A stretch of DNA of 64,000 nucleotides from assembly GCF_051020765.1 (NCBI RefSeq), contig NC_134930.1, forward strand, positions 8,494,001 to 8,558,000, in the 5' to 3' direction. This DNA is from Lasioglossum baleicum. Taxonomy: Eukaryota; Arthropoda; Insecta; Hymenoptera; Halictidae. Shown here piece after piece: positions 24,657 through 35,512 of this stretch (positions are counted from its first letter, which is position 1; each line of letters begins with the position of its first letter). Both the position numbers and the translations under genes were made by a program. The notes under the pieces are model-generated. The model was given only the letters and a program-made list of their open reading frames with translations, ran no database searches and was not told the DNA's origin.

Positions 24657-24759
24657 CTCTAGCTCATCGGGAAGTTAGTTTAAAATCAATTGCAAAATTT
24701 GCCACCGAACAAACAAACACACAAACAAGAAAGCGAGCTAATAAAAACGTGGTAAAATG
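24657..24759 (+). repeat. Dispersed repeat, copy 2
   Basis: This is the same sequence as 2736-2854, from CTCTAGCTCATCGGGAAG to GTGGTAAAATG, with a shorter simple tract. Confidence 0.65.
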
Positions 24760-24792
24760 CGATCCCCCGCAATCCCATTATCATTTTATTTT

Positions 24793-25130
24793 AATATTTT
24801 AGTAAAAGTATCTACGATCACCCGCTTAGAGTTGTTCGAAGAATGGTTCAAATTGAAGAATTTGAAACGAAAGGATTGCGTTAGTGGATTACTAAAGACT
24901 ATTTTTACCGGAAGGAATGTGACCGGACATATTGAAGGAATTTTAGAGAACTTTATCAAAAATATTGAGAAACTCGTTGCAAATAGGCAATAATTATAAA
25001 GATAGATTTCTGTCAAAAAATAAGACTTCGTTAGAATTGACCATAGTATTCCCCTTTAATGAGATTGACATTCACGAACTTGAACCCGCAAGACTTGGAA
25101 GGCCATTAAAAATTTTTAATGAATGTAGTA
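24793..25130 (+). pseudogene. Remnant of a transposon-like protein gene with GRP motif
   Basis: After an AG preceded by a T-rich tract (…TTTTAATATTTTAG), a frame encodes VSTITRLELFEEWFKLKNLK… through FIKNIEKLVANR. It then needs a shift of frame to continue as NNYKDRFLSKNKTSLEL… and ELEPARLGRPLKIFNECSIR. The 'GRP-x-K/L-x-F-x-E-x-S/C-x-R' pattern recalls an uncharacterised arthropod protein family often found in repeats. I know this only as a resemblance. The frame break, the short length and the loss of sequence after SIRL mark it as dead. It may be part of the same mobile unit as the preceding repeat. Confidence 0.35.
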
Positions 25131-26717
25131 TTAGATTAATAATTATTATATTAATAAACACAAGTACATAGTCAGTACTTTAGTCAAAATTTAAAAGTAA
25201 TTTTTACACAAAATGTCAATTTTTTCCTCGCACAATAATTAATTTGCGCTAGAACTGACTTCTAGACCACTGTGTGGCGCCTCAGAGTCTCCACTCAAGT
25301 GTTGAAGGTTAATATTCTAATTAACGAATAACTCTATCACCTCATTGTGTCATCGTATTGGTATGAAAAATATTGTATTTACGTTGATTGTGGCAAAATT
25401 TTCGTTTCCTTAATCTCATTTTTTTGTCGTTATGTCTTCGTAAGAGTTCATAATTGAAAAGAATCCCAGTTAAAAAATTCAAGTTGCACAGTTAAGTAGT
25501 TCACCTTGTATATACATAGAGTGTCCCATTTTAAGTTTTGCGTGCAATTATCTTCCACACTACAGCTCATTCTATAAAATATTTCAAATAAATCCTACCC
25601 TATTTTAAGAAGCTTTTTATTGTGCTTAGGTAGGATTGGACATTTTTATAACTGAAGAACAACATTTTAAACATCGATTGCAATGAAATAAATATATTAT
25701 CACTAGTGCCTTTTCATAGTATTAAAATTGAATAATCTCCTAAACTAATGGTTTTTTGATATAAGAGGGTCAATCATTTTTTATGGGAATGAATACGGGA
25801 TGAATATTGAATATTGACTATAATGGCATAACTAATGACTAAATACGCAATCAGCATTTCACTATAAGTAATGACTAAAAATGGTTACAATTTAAAATAA
25901 GACATGATAATAACAAAAAAATAGCCTATTAGTTTGTAAACATATAAAATACAGATTGTGACATGTTTGGTCACTGCTAATTAAATAATGAGCAATAACT
26001 AACGATTACTTAGAGTTGTGACTAACTAGTGCTATGTACAATTGTTATGACTAACTAATCAAAAAGTTTTAACTGACTTTTTTCAAGTTTTGACTAACAA
26101 TCAAGCAGACTATTAGTCATTTTTAAATATTACTTGTAGGTAATATAATAATAATCATTGCCCTACTCTGCCTCACAGGTGATGTGGAAATCTATTGATA
26201 CGAGTGTCGCCCTAATGCGTCACGAATTCAAACAAGCAAAACCGCGGTCCCGTCAGGGGGGCGTAGCCTTCGAAAATTGGCCGCCGCGAGCCATTAACTC
26301 CGAGGCCTGTATTAGGTTGTCCCACAAGTTATTTTCATAATGTGCGCGCGTAATGTTATTAGGCAAAACAGCACGGTCATGTTTCTATTAATATTTTGTT
26401 ACCTACGAAGCTTTCGTTCTTTTCAAAGCGCTATTTGTTTGATTAAAAAACAATTCTCGATTGTCATTGTTCGAATTACTCGAAGTATTAAAATTATTAA
26501 TGAGTGAAACAAATGTTTACTTAGCTCTTGTATCTTGTAGTTTATGCAGCAAACTTTCTCGCAATTTTAACCTTTTAACTGGGCGTTCAATTCTGATTGG
26601 TTTTTTGTGTTCAATTTAAGATGGGTTTCCATTATGAACACTCACAAAGACGTAATGGAAGATGTAAAATTATGATAAGACACATTTTACTATAATTAAC
26701 GTAAAGACAATATAATA

Positions 26718-27512
26718 CAGTAGAACCTCGATTATCCGAACTTTCGATTATCCAAACCAGTGAATGAGAGATCTTAAAGACAGTCTTCGATGGTTAAAAA
26801 AAATTGAGATGACTTAAGTTTACTTTAACAAATAAGTTTTGTTAACATTATCTGTATACATATGTACAATTTCTATGTATCATATACGTATACATAATAC
26901 TACATACAGTGAGTGTAAGAAGTATTCGTACGCCATTTAGAATAGAATAACTTTTTTATAATTGTACCAGACGACTTGAATTTTTATAATCAATTAGAAG
27001 TATTGGTTTACGAAATGATATTAAATAAAAGATTTTCCAAAAATTATTATTTACAAGGGTACATGCAAAAATAAAAAAGGCATTTTTTAAAACTTTTTTA
27101 TTTGCGCCCATAATGAAAATTTAAAATGTATGTTTTGTAGATCTATAAAACAAATATTTCAAATTTTCTTTAAGCGCCCAAATACAAAAGTTTTAAAAAA
27201 TGCCTTTTATATTTTTGCATGTAACCTTGTAAATTATAATTTTTGAACAATCTTTTTTGCATGTCATTTCGTAAACCAATGCTTCTAATTGATTATAAAA
27301 AATAAGGCCGTTTGGTACAATTATCAAAAAGTTATTCTGTTTTACACTCACTGTACATATATTTTGAGTAATATATGTATGTCACATTTCTAATTGCAGC
27401 AGTAAAACTTTTGTACTTAATAAGTAATTTTAAAACTGTTCGATAATTCGAACAATTCGATTTTGCGAACCGTCTCGGTTCCAATCAAATGAAGATAATC
27501 GAGTCTCTACTG
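26718..27512. mobile_element. Pogo/Tigger-type MITE carrying a nested fold-back
   Basis: The left end CAGTAGAACCTCGATTATCC is a classic Tigger/pogo terminal sequence. The right end (…GATAATCGAGTCTCTACTG) is its imperfect complement. TA flanks both sides (26716-26717, 27513-27514). No transposase gene remains. Confidence 0.75.
26907..27353. mobile_element. Fold-back element (CAGTGAGTGTAA family) nested in the Tigger MITE
   Basis: The ends CAGTGAGTGTAA and TTACACTCACTG are inverted, with TA flanks (26905-26906, 27354-27355). The arms share the TTTCGTAAACCAATGCTTCT complement and fold at about 27130. A closely related single right arm lies at 41740-41927. Confidence 0.8.
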
Positions 27513-28799
27513 TAGTTCTATTATAATACCAATATGAATACGACAATATTTCAAAATGAAAGAGTTATTCGTTACCTGCAGAAAAAATTGAATGACGAAT
27601 TAACTCGTCATCCACAAATAAAGGTTCAAGTAATAAATAATCGAATATGCATAAAAAGACCAAAGCTGTTAATCACGCGCACAAATTCTGCAACAAAGTG
27701 CACACATATCCCGGGATTCCTGAACAGTAAACACTAACACGCGTGATTGCTCCATTAATTACCACTCACGCTAATCACCTATACACCGGCAAGCGAGCAG
27801 AGGCACGGCCGTAAGATAAATTTTTCACCGGTTACACAACAGGGCTCAGAAGTCAGCGCGGATATATAATTATTCTTGGTTATTGCCCTTCTCTAAACGC
27901 TCATCCAGGATTACGGAGAGATCGAACGGTGAAGCGAATCGTGGCACTCGATTCAGTGAACGTAATGACGATACGAGCTCGTTATGACGACGATGATGCG
28001 ATAACGAGCTCGTAGTGGTGCCGCGGTAAAGCGTTACAATACTGGGGGCGCGCTTTACCGTGCCGCGGCGAGCCGATGGGGAACACTTGTTCGATTATGC
28101 TTCTTGTTCACCGTCGGCGATTTGTGCATGGAGAGCGGTCGGACGCGGGAACTAGTCGATTTCGCGCCATGGAACGGCAAAAGTCGAATTACGGTTACGG
28201 TAAATCACGAACGGGAATCATTATCGAGCGTTGTCTTGGCCGTGCTGTGAAACGGCGCCAGAATCACCAGGTTAAGACTTGTCCCCCACTCTACCCTTTC
28301 CCTTCTACGACGCTATTCCGCCACGCTTCGTGTATGTGTCGCACTGTCACGTGACTACTGATCCGGTACTGACAGAGAGGGGGTAACCTTTTCCCCCCTC
28401 GATTCGAGTCAATTCCCCTGTTGTAGCGGGGTCCCATGGAAATCACCGACACAAATCACCGACACAAATTTCCCCGACACGGATTTCACCGACAACATTT
28501 CACCGACAATAACTGGCCGACAACGGCTTTAACCGAAAACGAGTTTGGCCGACAACGAATTTGATGGACAACGCCTTGAGACGACCACAGTATGATAACA
28601 CTGTATGATAATACACATGATAGTACTGTATGTTAGTATATACTGTGTCTCATACTGTCGTCTCAAGTCATTGTGGATTAAATTCGTTGAGTCGAAGTTG
28701 AAAGAAGAAAGAAGTTGAGTCATTTCTTAAAAAATTCTGAAACCTCAAATTACTTCCTTTAAACATGTTAAACGAATGTAACATGTAACAACTTCAATA

Positions 28800-28853
28800 C
28801 AGTGGCCGAAATTTCTATAAAATCATCTTCATTTTCATAGATATTTTAAAAAT
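28800..28853. mobile_element. Solitary end of the Tc3-like element
   Basis: It begins CAGTGGCCGAAATTTCTATA after TA and matches the inverse of 57101-57154 with about five differences. It ends abruptly where the next GGGTCCC end starts. Confidence 0.7.
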
Positions 28854-29070
28854 GGGTCCCATGGAAGTCAGCGACACAAATTTCCCCGACAATAACTTTG
28901 GCCGACAACACCTTTAACCGAAAACGAGTTTGGCCGATAACGATTTTGGCCAACAACGAATTTGATCTACAACGACTCGAGACGACCACAGTATGATAAT
29001 ACTGTATGATGATACATATAATACATATGATAATACTGTATGATAGTACATACTGTGTCTCATACTGTCG

Positions 29071-29493
29071 CAGTGTTCCAAACGGCCGATTTAGGAGTGC
29101 AAAAGTCTTCTAATAATCGCTAATTCTGTGTTACATGTATTCTATACACATTAGGTAAGTATAAAGAAGGCTAATTGAGTTCCGTAAGTTCATTGAAATA
29201 TTTTTTTTTCTTGAAATATAGCAGAGGAAGCAACGTATTTCGATTTATAATGCCAGTTGTAATTTACAATGATAGAAAAAAGAAACTTGTACACACAATT
29301 CTTCTTTCTTTACAAAAGTATAATTTTCAGAAATTAAATAAGAATGGGAAACATTCATGTGGGTGGCCCATAACAATAGAAAATCAATCTCTTTTTGTTT
29401 ACGCTCTATACGGCTTGCAAAAATAGCTGCCAATCGGCGCTCCAACAACAATGCCACAACACCAGGCATTCTTTGCCCATTATTGCCTAATAC

Positions 29494-29542
<49 letters not shown>

Positions 29543-30086
29543 ATAATACGTCTATTATATATGTACGTCCCACGCGTACTCGTCATCGAACTGTACCAGA
29601 AAAAATAAAATAACTTGCTAATCTGCAATTTTCTACAAACAAATTTGATGAAACCATAAACTACATATTTCATTCCTAATACTCATGCAAAAATTAACGC
29701 GAATACGGGCGAATATCATTAATATTTCCTACAGCAAACTTAAAAAATAAATTTCTTAATACTTCCTTGAGAAACATTATTTAAACATTTCCGTAAAATT
29801 GTTTCATTTTTTTCATATCTTCCTAATGCTTCTGAACACGGCTATTATAATTAGAATCAATATTAACGTTCTAAACAATAAATAATGGGTGAAAACCTTT
29901 ATATCGATGTACTTTTCATACTGCTACTTTCAACCGATTCCACACTTAACAATAATTGATTTGAGAAATAAAATTGTCGATTTTAGCTTCTACAGACGTG
30001 TGTGTGATGTAAGAACAGTATTAAATGCCTACTTCATGTTTAGTTTTTTGACTTTTGCACTCCTAAATCGGCCGTTTGGACCACTG
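29071..30086. mobile_element. Non-autonomous hAT-like element, ~1.0 kb
   Basis: The ends CAGTGTTCCAAACGGCCGAT and ATCGGCCGTTTGGACCACTG are inverted repeats that extend to GACTTTTGCACTCC. The flanking octamers TACTGTCG (29063-29070) and TGATGTCG (30087-30094) match at 6 of 8. The host element elsewhere reads CATACTGTCGTCTCAAG without interruption (28661-28677), which is the empty site. No transposase is encoded. Confidence 0.7.
29497..29534. repeat. (TA)n microsatellite
   Basis: About 19 TA units inside the hAT-like element. Confidence 0.9.
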
Positions 30087-30245
30087 TGATGTCGTCTCAA
30101 GTCGTTGTGGATCAAATTCGTTGTCGATCAAATTCGTTTTCTGTTAAAGTCGTTGTCGGTCAAATCTGGAGTCGGTGTAACGTTGCCGGTGAAAACCGTG
30201 CCGGGGAAACTTGTGTCGGTGATTTCCATGGGACCCGTTCTGGCG

Positions 30246-32670
30246 ACACTGAACGGCGCGGCGCGGTACTGCGCCTACTCGATACACCTTGGAAAACTAT
30301 CGCGAAAGAAAAGGGCCACGGGATACGAATCGATATCTATTTCTCGATGCCGACGCTCGACAACCGCCCCCGGAAAAATAAGCCGCGATCGATCATGGAA
30401 TTTCAGGCTGTCGAATCGACAACGCTTTATCATCGGAACGATTTGCCGAACCGAGCATCACCGTCGATTCCTCGCCGATATTGAACGTGTCGACAGCCGA
30501 CCTTTTAATCTTGCTTATATACACACGTCGACCGTTCCGCCGAGTTTATTTAGTTAGAACACTGGTCGCGTGAAAAATTGACAGACTCCATGTGCCCGCG
30601 GCTCATCCTCTACACACGTCAATGAACATGCGATATCCCTGACATTACGAGACGGAAACGCTTCGAACTTCCGGTGGCTTCGAAGATGCCACGGGTTACC
30701 CAATCCAGACACCGGCCACCGATCGTCTGTATTATTCATTACAATTACAGATCGATGGTCTTATACGCGCGGAACCCAATCTATTTGCGGTAGAGCCTGT
30801 CCGACACGGATTAATGACAAGGTGACACGTTTATCTATTGACTTTCCCTAGTGAGACTAGTTGCGACAGGTGCTTTTTACGCCGCTTCACGCAATTGTTT
30901 ATTTATTGCGGAATAAAGATCTAATTGTAAGAACTTTTCACCCGATTCTTCATACTCACTCCTGCCACTTTGGTTCAACTGAGACAGCGTAATTTGCATT
31001 ATTCGGAAGCATGCAACTATGAAAATAGCTACATGCTGCCAAATAATGGAAATTACGCCTCGTAAACGAAAAAATAGGACTTTTGATGGAGATAGCGCCC
31101 TAGATCGATCTTTTATCTAGCGTGTTTGTGACTATTGGAAAACCCCTTGTTTGTATTATCGAGAAATGAGAAAAGGCGGATCCCGCACCTTGCAATCCTG
31201 AAAACGAGTCTACCGCCTTAATAACGATTACACCAAGGCTATTCTATCTTATTCATTCTACATGTCTTTATATGAAAGGTACGTCTGTATTTATGCATTA
31301 TACAATGTTTATTTCAAAAGGAAGTTTGAAAAACAATGTATATTATTTCATCATATTTCTCCACTTTCTGTTTTAAGGAGTTAATCGATTCGGCAAATGA
31401 GCGGCTCATATGAAGGTCAACTGCGTTTTTTAGATTAGGATAATATACTGTTCTATGTACTATCTAATAGGGCGTTTTAAGACGCGTACAGTGACTTACG
31501 ACTCCAGGTCGTTCCAAATCGTTGAATATCAACTGCGATGGAAAATATTCAATATTTCACTTTGAGGAAGCGGATAGTGTGTATCGAGCCTTATACATGG
31601 TTATACAATAATAGGTTAAAAGTCTCAAAGAACTGCAATTTTCACTATCTTTACCCTTTGATTACACGTGGTAACGTCATCCGAACTCGGTGAAATAACA
31701 AAAATCAACAAGGGCAACACTTACTATTTTCTTAGCAATTTCTACTAGTAGCAATTTTCTCAAAATTGGTTTGACACATCATTCAGTAAACTAATCCCTC
31801 CAGCTTCTCGACAAATCTTTTTCGGTTCGCTTTTGAAAAAGTTACTCCGTTGTAGAGAATATATGGAGACCTTATTAACTGGCTGTACGTAACAGGAATT
31901 ACGATGTAAAATAAATGTACGTTGCTTTTGGGCTGATGACGCACGAAGATTAAAAAGTGAACCAGCTCGGGCGAGTGACGGTTGCAAAAGGAATCGTAAC
32001 TCAAGGGGTGAAGTAAAATATTCGTACGCCATCTAGCAATTAACGACTACGGCAACATGGCCGATATTTTGCGACATCGACTGGGTCTCGTCCGGATATA
32101 TTTAATAATGCATCGAGCCCGAGGCGGGGGTTGGCGCACGCGTCCCCTTGGGGACGAAGGTCTTCCAACGACCGTGAAAAGGTGTCGGTGTCTAGTATCA
32201 CAAATGCAATTCCGTCGTGTCCCACGGAAGCCAGACAGCGGGAAAAAGACTCGGTAGCAATTTCAGCAAGAATGCAGCTGGCGTGGGTGGTTGCCTGTCT
32301 CGTTCGCAGACGGTCGCTCGCTCACGGAACCGCACTGCGGTTCAAACTTTTCGCTCGCACGGAACCTCCGTTGGGAGATCCGATTAGGAAGCAGACGGAC
32401 AAGGAATTAGCATTGCAAGTAGCCGCCATCATTTCAGAAGCGCGATTACCCGAACCCTGTAAAGGGATTATTAATGGAAATCCAGATTTCCTGTTGCGTT
32501 CTGCTTTTTCGGTATTTCCACATTATGTCTGTCATTATGGGAGTGTATCATCCGTTTCCAATATTAATAGATTTGCAACGCAACGCGCAACGGACGCATG
32601 GTAAAATACTGTTTATGCGAATCCGTCGCAGAATGGTCGTACGCAGAGTCCAACCGAATAACAGATATAT
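30246..32670. other. Unique sequence with no recognised gene
   Basis: GC-rich blocks (30240-30760, 32060-32640) alternate with AT-rich sequence. Open frames of up to 157 codons (32131-32604) lack motifs or splice structure that I can recognise. A short fragment of a fold-back end (ATTCGTACGCCATCTA) lies near 32020. Confidence 0.35.
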
Positions 32671-32679
32671 TGTAATCAG

Positions 32680-32881
32680 TAGACAGCGGATCTTTATGCA
32701 TTTATAACAAAAATGTGTAGGCGTAATTAAAAACAGTGAAAACAGTAGGAGAATTTAAAAATTCTGTTATATTACTCTCAACCTTTTATCCATATTGACA
32801 AAGAAAATAAATTTCTATTTCACTCCAGTTTGTTATAATTCAGGTAAAACATTTTTATTTTGCATAAAAGTCCGCTGGCTT
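32680..32881. mobile_element. hAT-like MITE, copy 2
   Basis: The ends TAGACAGCGGATCTTTATGC and GCATAAAAGTCCGCTGGCT are relatives of the 4704-4904 element. The flanks GTAATCAG and GTAATATC are similar but not identical. Confidence 0.7.
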
Positions 32882-33003
32882 GTAATATCAGGATGACTGA
32901 TAAACTTAAAGTAAAAATTACTGGACATAAATAGCACAGAGCTGGGGAAAATAGTATTTTAAATAGTAAATAGTATATAATCCCATTTATTTTAATCGCA
33001 GAG

Positions 33004-33193
33004 TTGGTACGCAGAGTCGATGGGTAACCATTCGAAAACGTCGTCTGTCCTTCTTTTAGAAAGTTTCTTAAGGAAGGTATAGGACAATAGGGATGCTCTC
33101 TCTCTACGCTGACCTGACATTTTTACCCGTTGCTGGGTAAAAGGGCGGATGACGTTTTCGATCGCGCGGTTACCCATCGACTCTGCGTACCAA
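33004..33193. mobile_element. ~190-bp MITE with 26-bp perfect inverted ends
   Basis: TTGGTACGCAGAGTCGATGG at the left and its exact complement at the right extend to 26 identical bases, and pairing resumes at a GAAAACGTC block further in. No target duplication is obvious. It is a single copy in this window. Confidence 0.65.
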
Positions 33194-33472
33194 TCTGCAG
33201 GAAAAACTAAACATATGTTTGCCATAAATCTTACAGCGGTCCTTCTCGCATCCTGTTTTTCGTCTAACCGTCCCGTCGTTTTCGTAAACGTGCTACAGCG
33301 TGCATTTCGAATTTCGACACTCTAAATGCCCTTCCTAAATTCTTTAGAAAAATCTTGCGGAAAATCAGTGTCGTTTGAGCCGCGGTAGAGAGCACATCTC
33401 CAAAGACTTGTCAATTCAAAGCTAACGGTTGCTATTAGCTGTGTTTTTGATATTGATATTTAAACTAATCAC

Positions 33473-33673
33473 TAGACTGCGGATCTTTATGCAAAATTAA
33501 TGTTGGCTGCCGCTATTACAAGGGACAGGAGCCAGACAGATATTTGATTTTGACTGTGATCATTTTAAGAAGTTCAAAATAATACTATGGTGTTTTGAAA
33601 TTATTTTAATCTCTCTACTCTATTAAAATGCACCTACTCATGTTTGCTACAAATGCATGAAATCCGCGGTCTA
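33473..33673. mobile_element. hAT-like MITE, copy 3
   Basis: This copy is exactly 201 bp, with ends TAGACTGCGGATCTTTATGC and CCGCGGTCTA. The flanking octamers are CTAATCAC and GTGATTGC, which do not match well. Confidence 0.7.
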
Positions 33674-33828
33674 GTGATTGCATTACCTGATTGTTGTGAT
33701 TTGTGCAGCAGTACAAGGGATATGGCAATTATTATTAATGCATAACTATGTGTTGACAAATGTGAACAGTAATTGTGAGTGTGGAGAAATTTCAAGACAC
33801 ACATTTCGAAGCAGCAAATGGATTTACG

Positions 33829-34374
33829 GCTGAATACGTGAGTTTTTAATACAATCAGTTTCTGCTTCTTCTCTTTTTTTACGATAACCTCGTAAACTAA
33901 AGCCAACCACCAAATAGTCTAAAGAGAAATGTTGTTCAGAATAATGGTCTTGACCACATATCCAAAGCTCATCGAAATCGGATAGAAGCTAGTAGTACAT
34001 CGATCCCATGGATTTACAAGTAAAGTTTCTCGCGATAATCTCGTAAACTAAAGCCGATCGCCAAAAAGTCTAAAGAGAAATGTTGTTCAGAATAATGATC
34101 TCGACCACATATCCAAAGCTCATTGAAATCGGAGAGCATTCACATAATCGAGAAACTCTTGTTTGTTGCGATGTCACGGCGCGGCGTATCACCGACACTC
34201 GCTCGCCGGCGCGGCGCGGCGCAGCGGCCCAGGACGCGCTCTGATTGGTCCGTGTTTTTCGTTAATAACTCCTAAACAAAGCCGCAGTTGACATTGGTGC
34301 AAAGGAAAATGTCTCTTAGAATGGTCTCAGGAACCTCCCATTTCCGGGACTTACACTTAGTTTGGGACACCCTG
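33829..34374. mobile_element. Single right arm of family A fold-back element
   Basis: It matches about 1487-2331, including the AATGGATTTACGGCTGAATA block, two of the internal subrepeats and the terminal GGGACACCCTG followed by TATA. The left arm is missing. Confidence 0.7.
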
Positions 34375-34716
34375 TATACACGAATAAATTTATTTCGTTA
34401 TTGCAGTATAGTCTACCTTTAGGTAGTATAGAATACTAGCGAAAGCAATAGCAGTGATTGTAATTAGCAGGTCGCAAATATGCCACGCGGTACGCGACAG
34501 CGGCAGTGGTAAGAGTGGGGGAAGCGAAGGCAGGCTTAACGCAGTTTGTTAGCGAGGGACGGAAACGTAAGGGGCCGTATCTGGCAACCCTGGTACCGAC
34601 CAATCAACCGTCGACCAGTATAAGCCAAATTTTTCTTATCTGTAAGTTCAATCTGTTAACATTTAAAATTAAGTTAGAAGATGTTTATTTAATCTTCCTT
34701 GTACCTTTTCCCACAG

Positions 34717-35086
34717 AAAAATGTCCGAAATTCCAAAGCAGAAAAAACCATCATCACCGCTCACTTTAAATATTAACGATAATTTTTCATTAACTTCTTT
34801 ACCTGGTGTAACTTCAAATTTCGTGGAAATAGTGAAATCAATCTCTTCTAGAAACGACACATTAGAGTTGCAGACAAAAAAGAGAAGACAACGGACGCAA
34901 CAATCCGAAATCTTAACTTCGACCGTTTTTATAAACGAAGTTCAGAAAAAAAAGAACCTGGCTGAAAGAAAAAAGATAAATGCGGAGAAAAGAAAAGCTG
35001 CAAGAAACGAAAAAGCCAAAGAAGCAGAAAAAAGAAAAGCTGAAACTCAATTAAGGAAAGGAAATAAGGAAAGATGTAAAAACTGA
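34717..35086 (+). CDS. Small Lys/Glu-rich protein, resembling a transposase C-terminal tail
   Basis: A 75-bp intron (GTAAGT donor at 34642, TTTTCCCACAG acceptor ending 34716) precedes an exon with ATG at 34721, four bases in. The 121-residue product has a neutral N-terminal half (SEIPKQKKPSSPLTLNINDN…) and then a strongly basic coiled-coil-like tail (KKKNLAERKKINAEKRKAAR…). The block TKKRRQRTQQSEILTST followed by an Arg/Lys/Glu tail resembles the end of pogo/jerky-type (CENP-B-related) transposases and their domesticated derivatives. This is resemblance only. No DDE or HTH domain is present. AATAAA at 35150-35155, 64 bases after the stop, suggests a real 3' end. The exon upstream cannot be joined in frame convincingly, so the intron may be in the leader. 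Confidence 0.45.
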
Positions 35087-35149
35087 ACAAAGAATGACAT
35101 AATACATAAAAATATATAATTATTTTATTATTTGTGTAAATACAATTTG

Positions 35150-35155
35150 AATAAA
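35150..35155 (+). terminator. Polyadenylation signal AATAAA
   Basis: It lies 64 bases past the stop of the 34721-35086 reading frame. Confidence 0.45.
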
Positions 35156-35283
35156 AATGCGTATTCTAACATCTAAATGTCTTTTTTTAACATTATTAAT
35201 GATTTAGACTGAAAAATCTACTAAATACGTAATGGTCGGTACTGCACGACTCTCCCCTATAACTAACCTATACGTCTACAAAA

Positions 35284-35512
35284 CGCATATTTTAAATTTT
35301 GATTACGGGCTCTAATAAAAAAATTATAAATGGTGCCTCTTTTACTTTCTCATGTAATTCTTAGCAATCGCAATTTTTTCAAAATCTTTTTTGCATGTCA
35401 TTTTGTAAATCAATTCTTCTAATTGCTAAGGAAATGTTAGGTCGTTTGGTCCGATCATAAAAAAGTTATACTGTTTTAAAGTGTGTTCAAATATTTTCTT
35501 CGTACATTGTAT
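35284..35512. mobile_element. Single arm of a TA-family fold-back element
   Basis: AAACGCATATTTTAAATTTT, GTAAATCAATTCTTCTAATT and AAAAAAGTTATACTGTTTTAA correspond in order to right-arm blocks of 26907-27353 and 40705-41373. Confidence 0.45.

Larger units (their letters stand above)
28429..30236. mobile_element. MULE-like composite element with CCGACAA-repeat ends
   Basis: The outer ends are GGGTCCCATGGAAATCACCG and its complement CGGTGATTTCCATGGGACCC. The flanks GTTGTAGCG (28420-28428) and GTTCTGGCG (30237-30245) match at 7 of 9 positions. The arms consist of variants of CCGACAA every ~17 bp. Inside, a second left end starts at 28854, preceded by a 54-bp Tc3-like end (28800-28853), and the right half is interrupted by a hAT-like element (29071-30086). 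The first unit's right arm survives only to about 28690. No transposase gene is seen. Mutator-like assignment rests on the 9-bp duplication and long ends. Confidence 0.6.

Noticed and set aside
34473..34641. Upstream coding exon for the Lys/Glu-rich protein
   Set aside because: Every way of joining it to 34717 that I tried gives an immediate stop or a mismatched phase.
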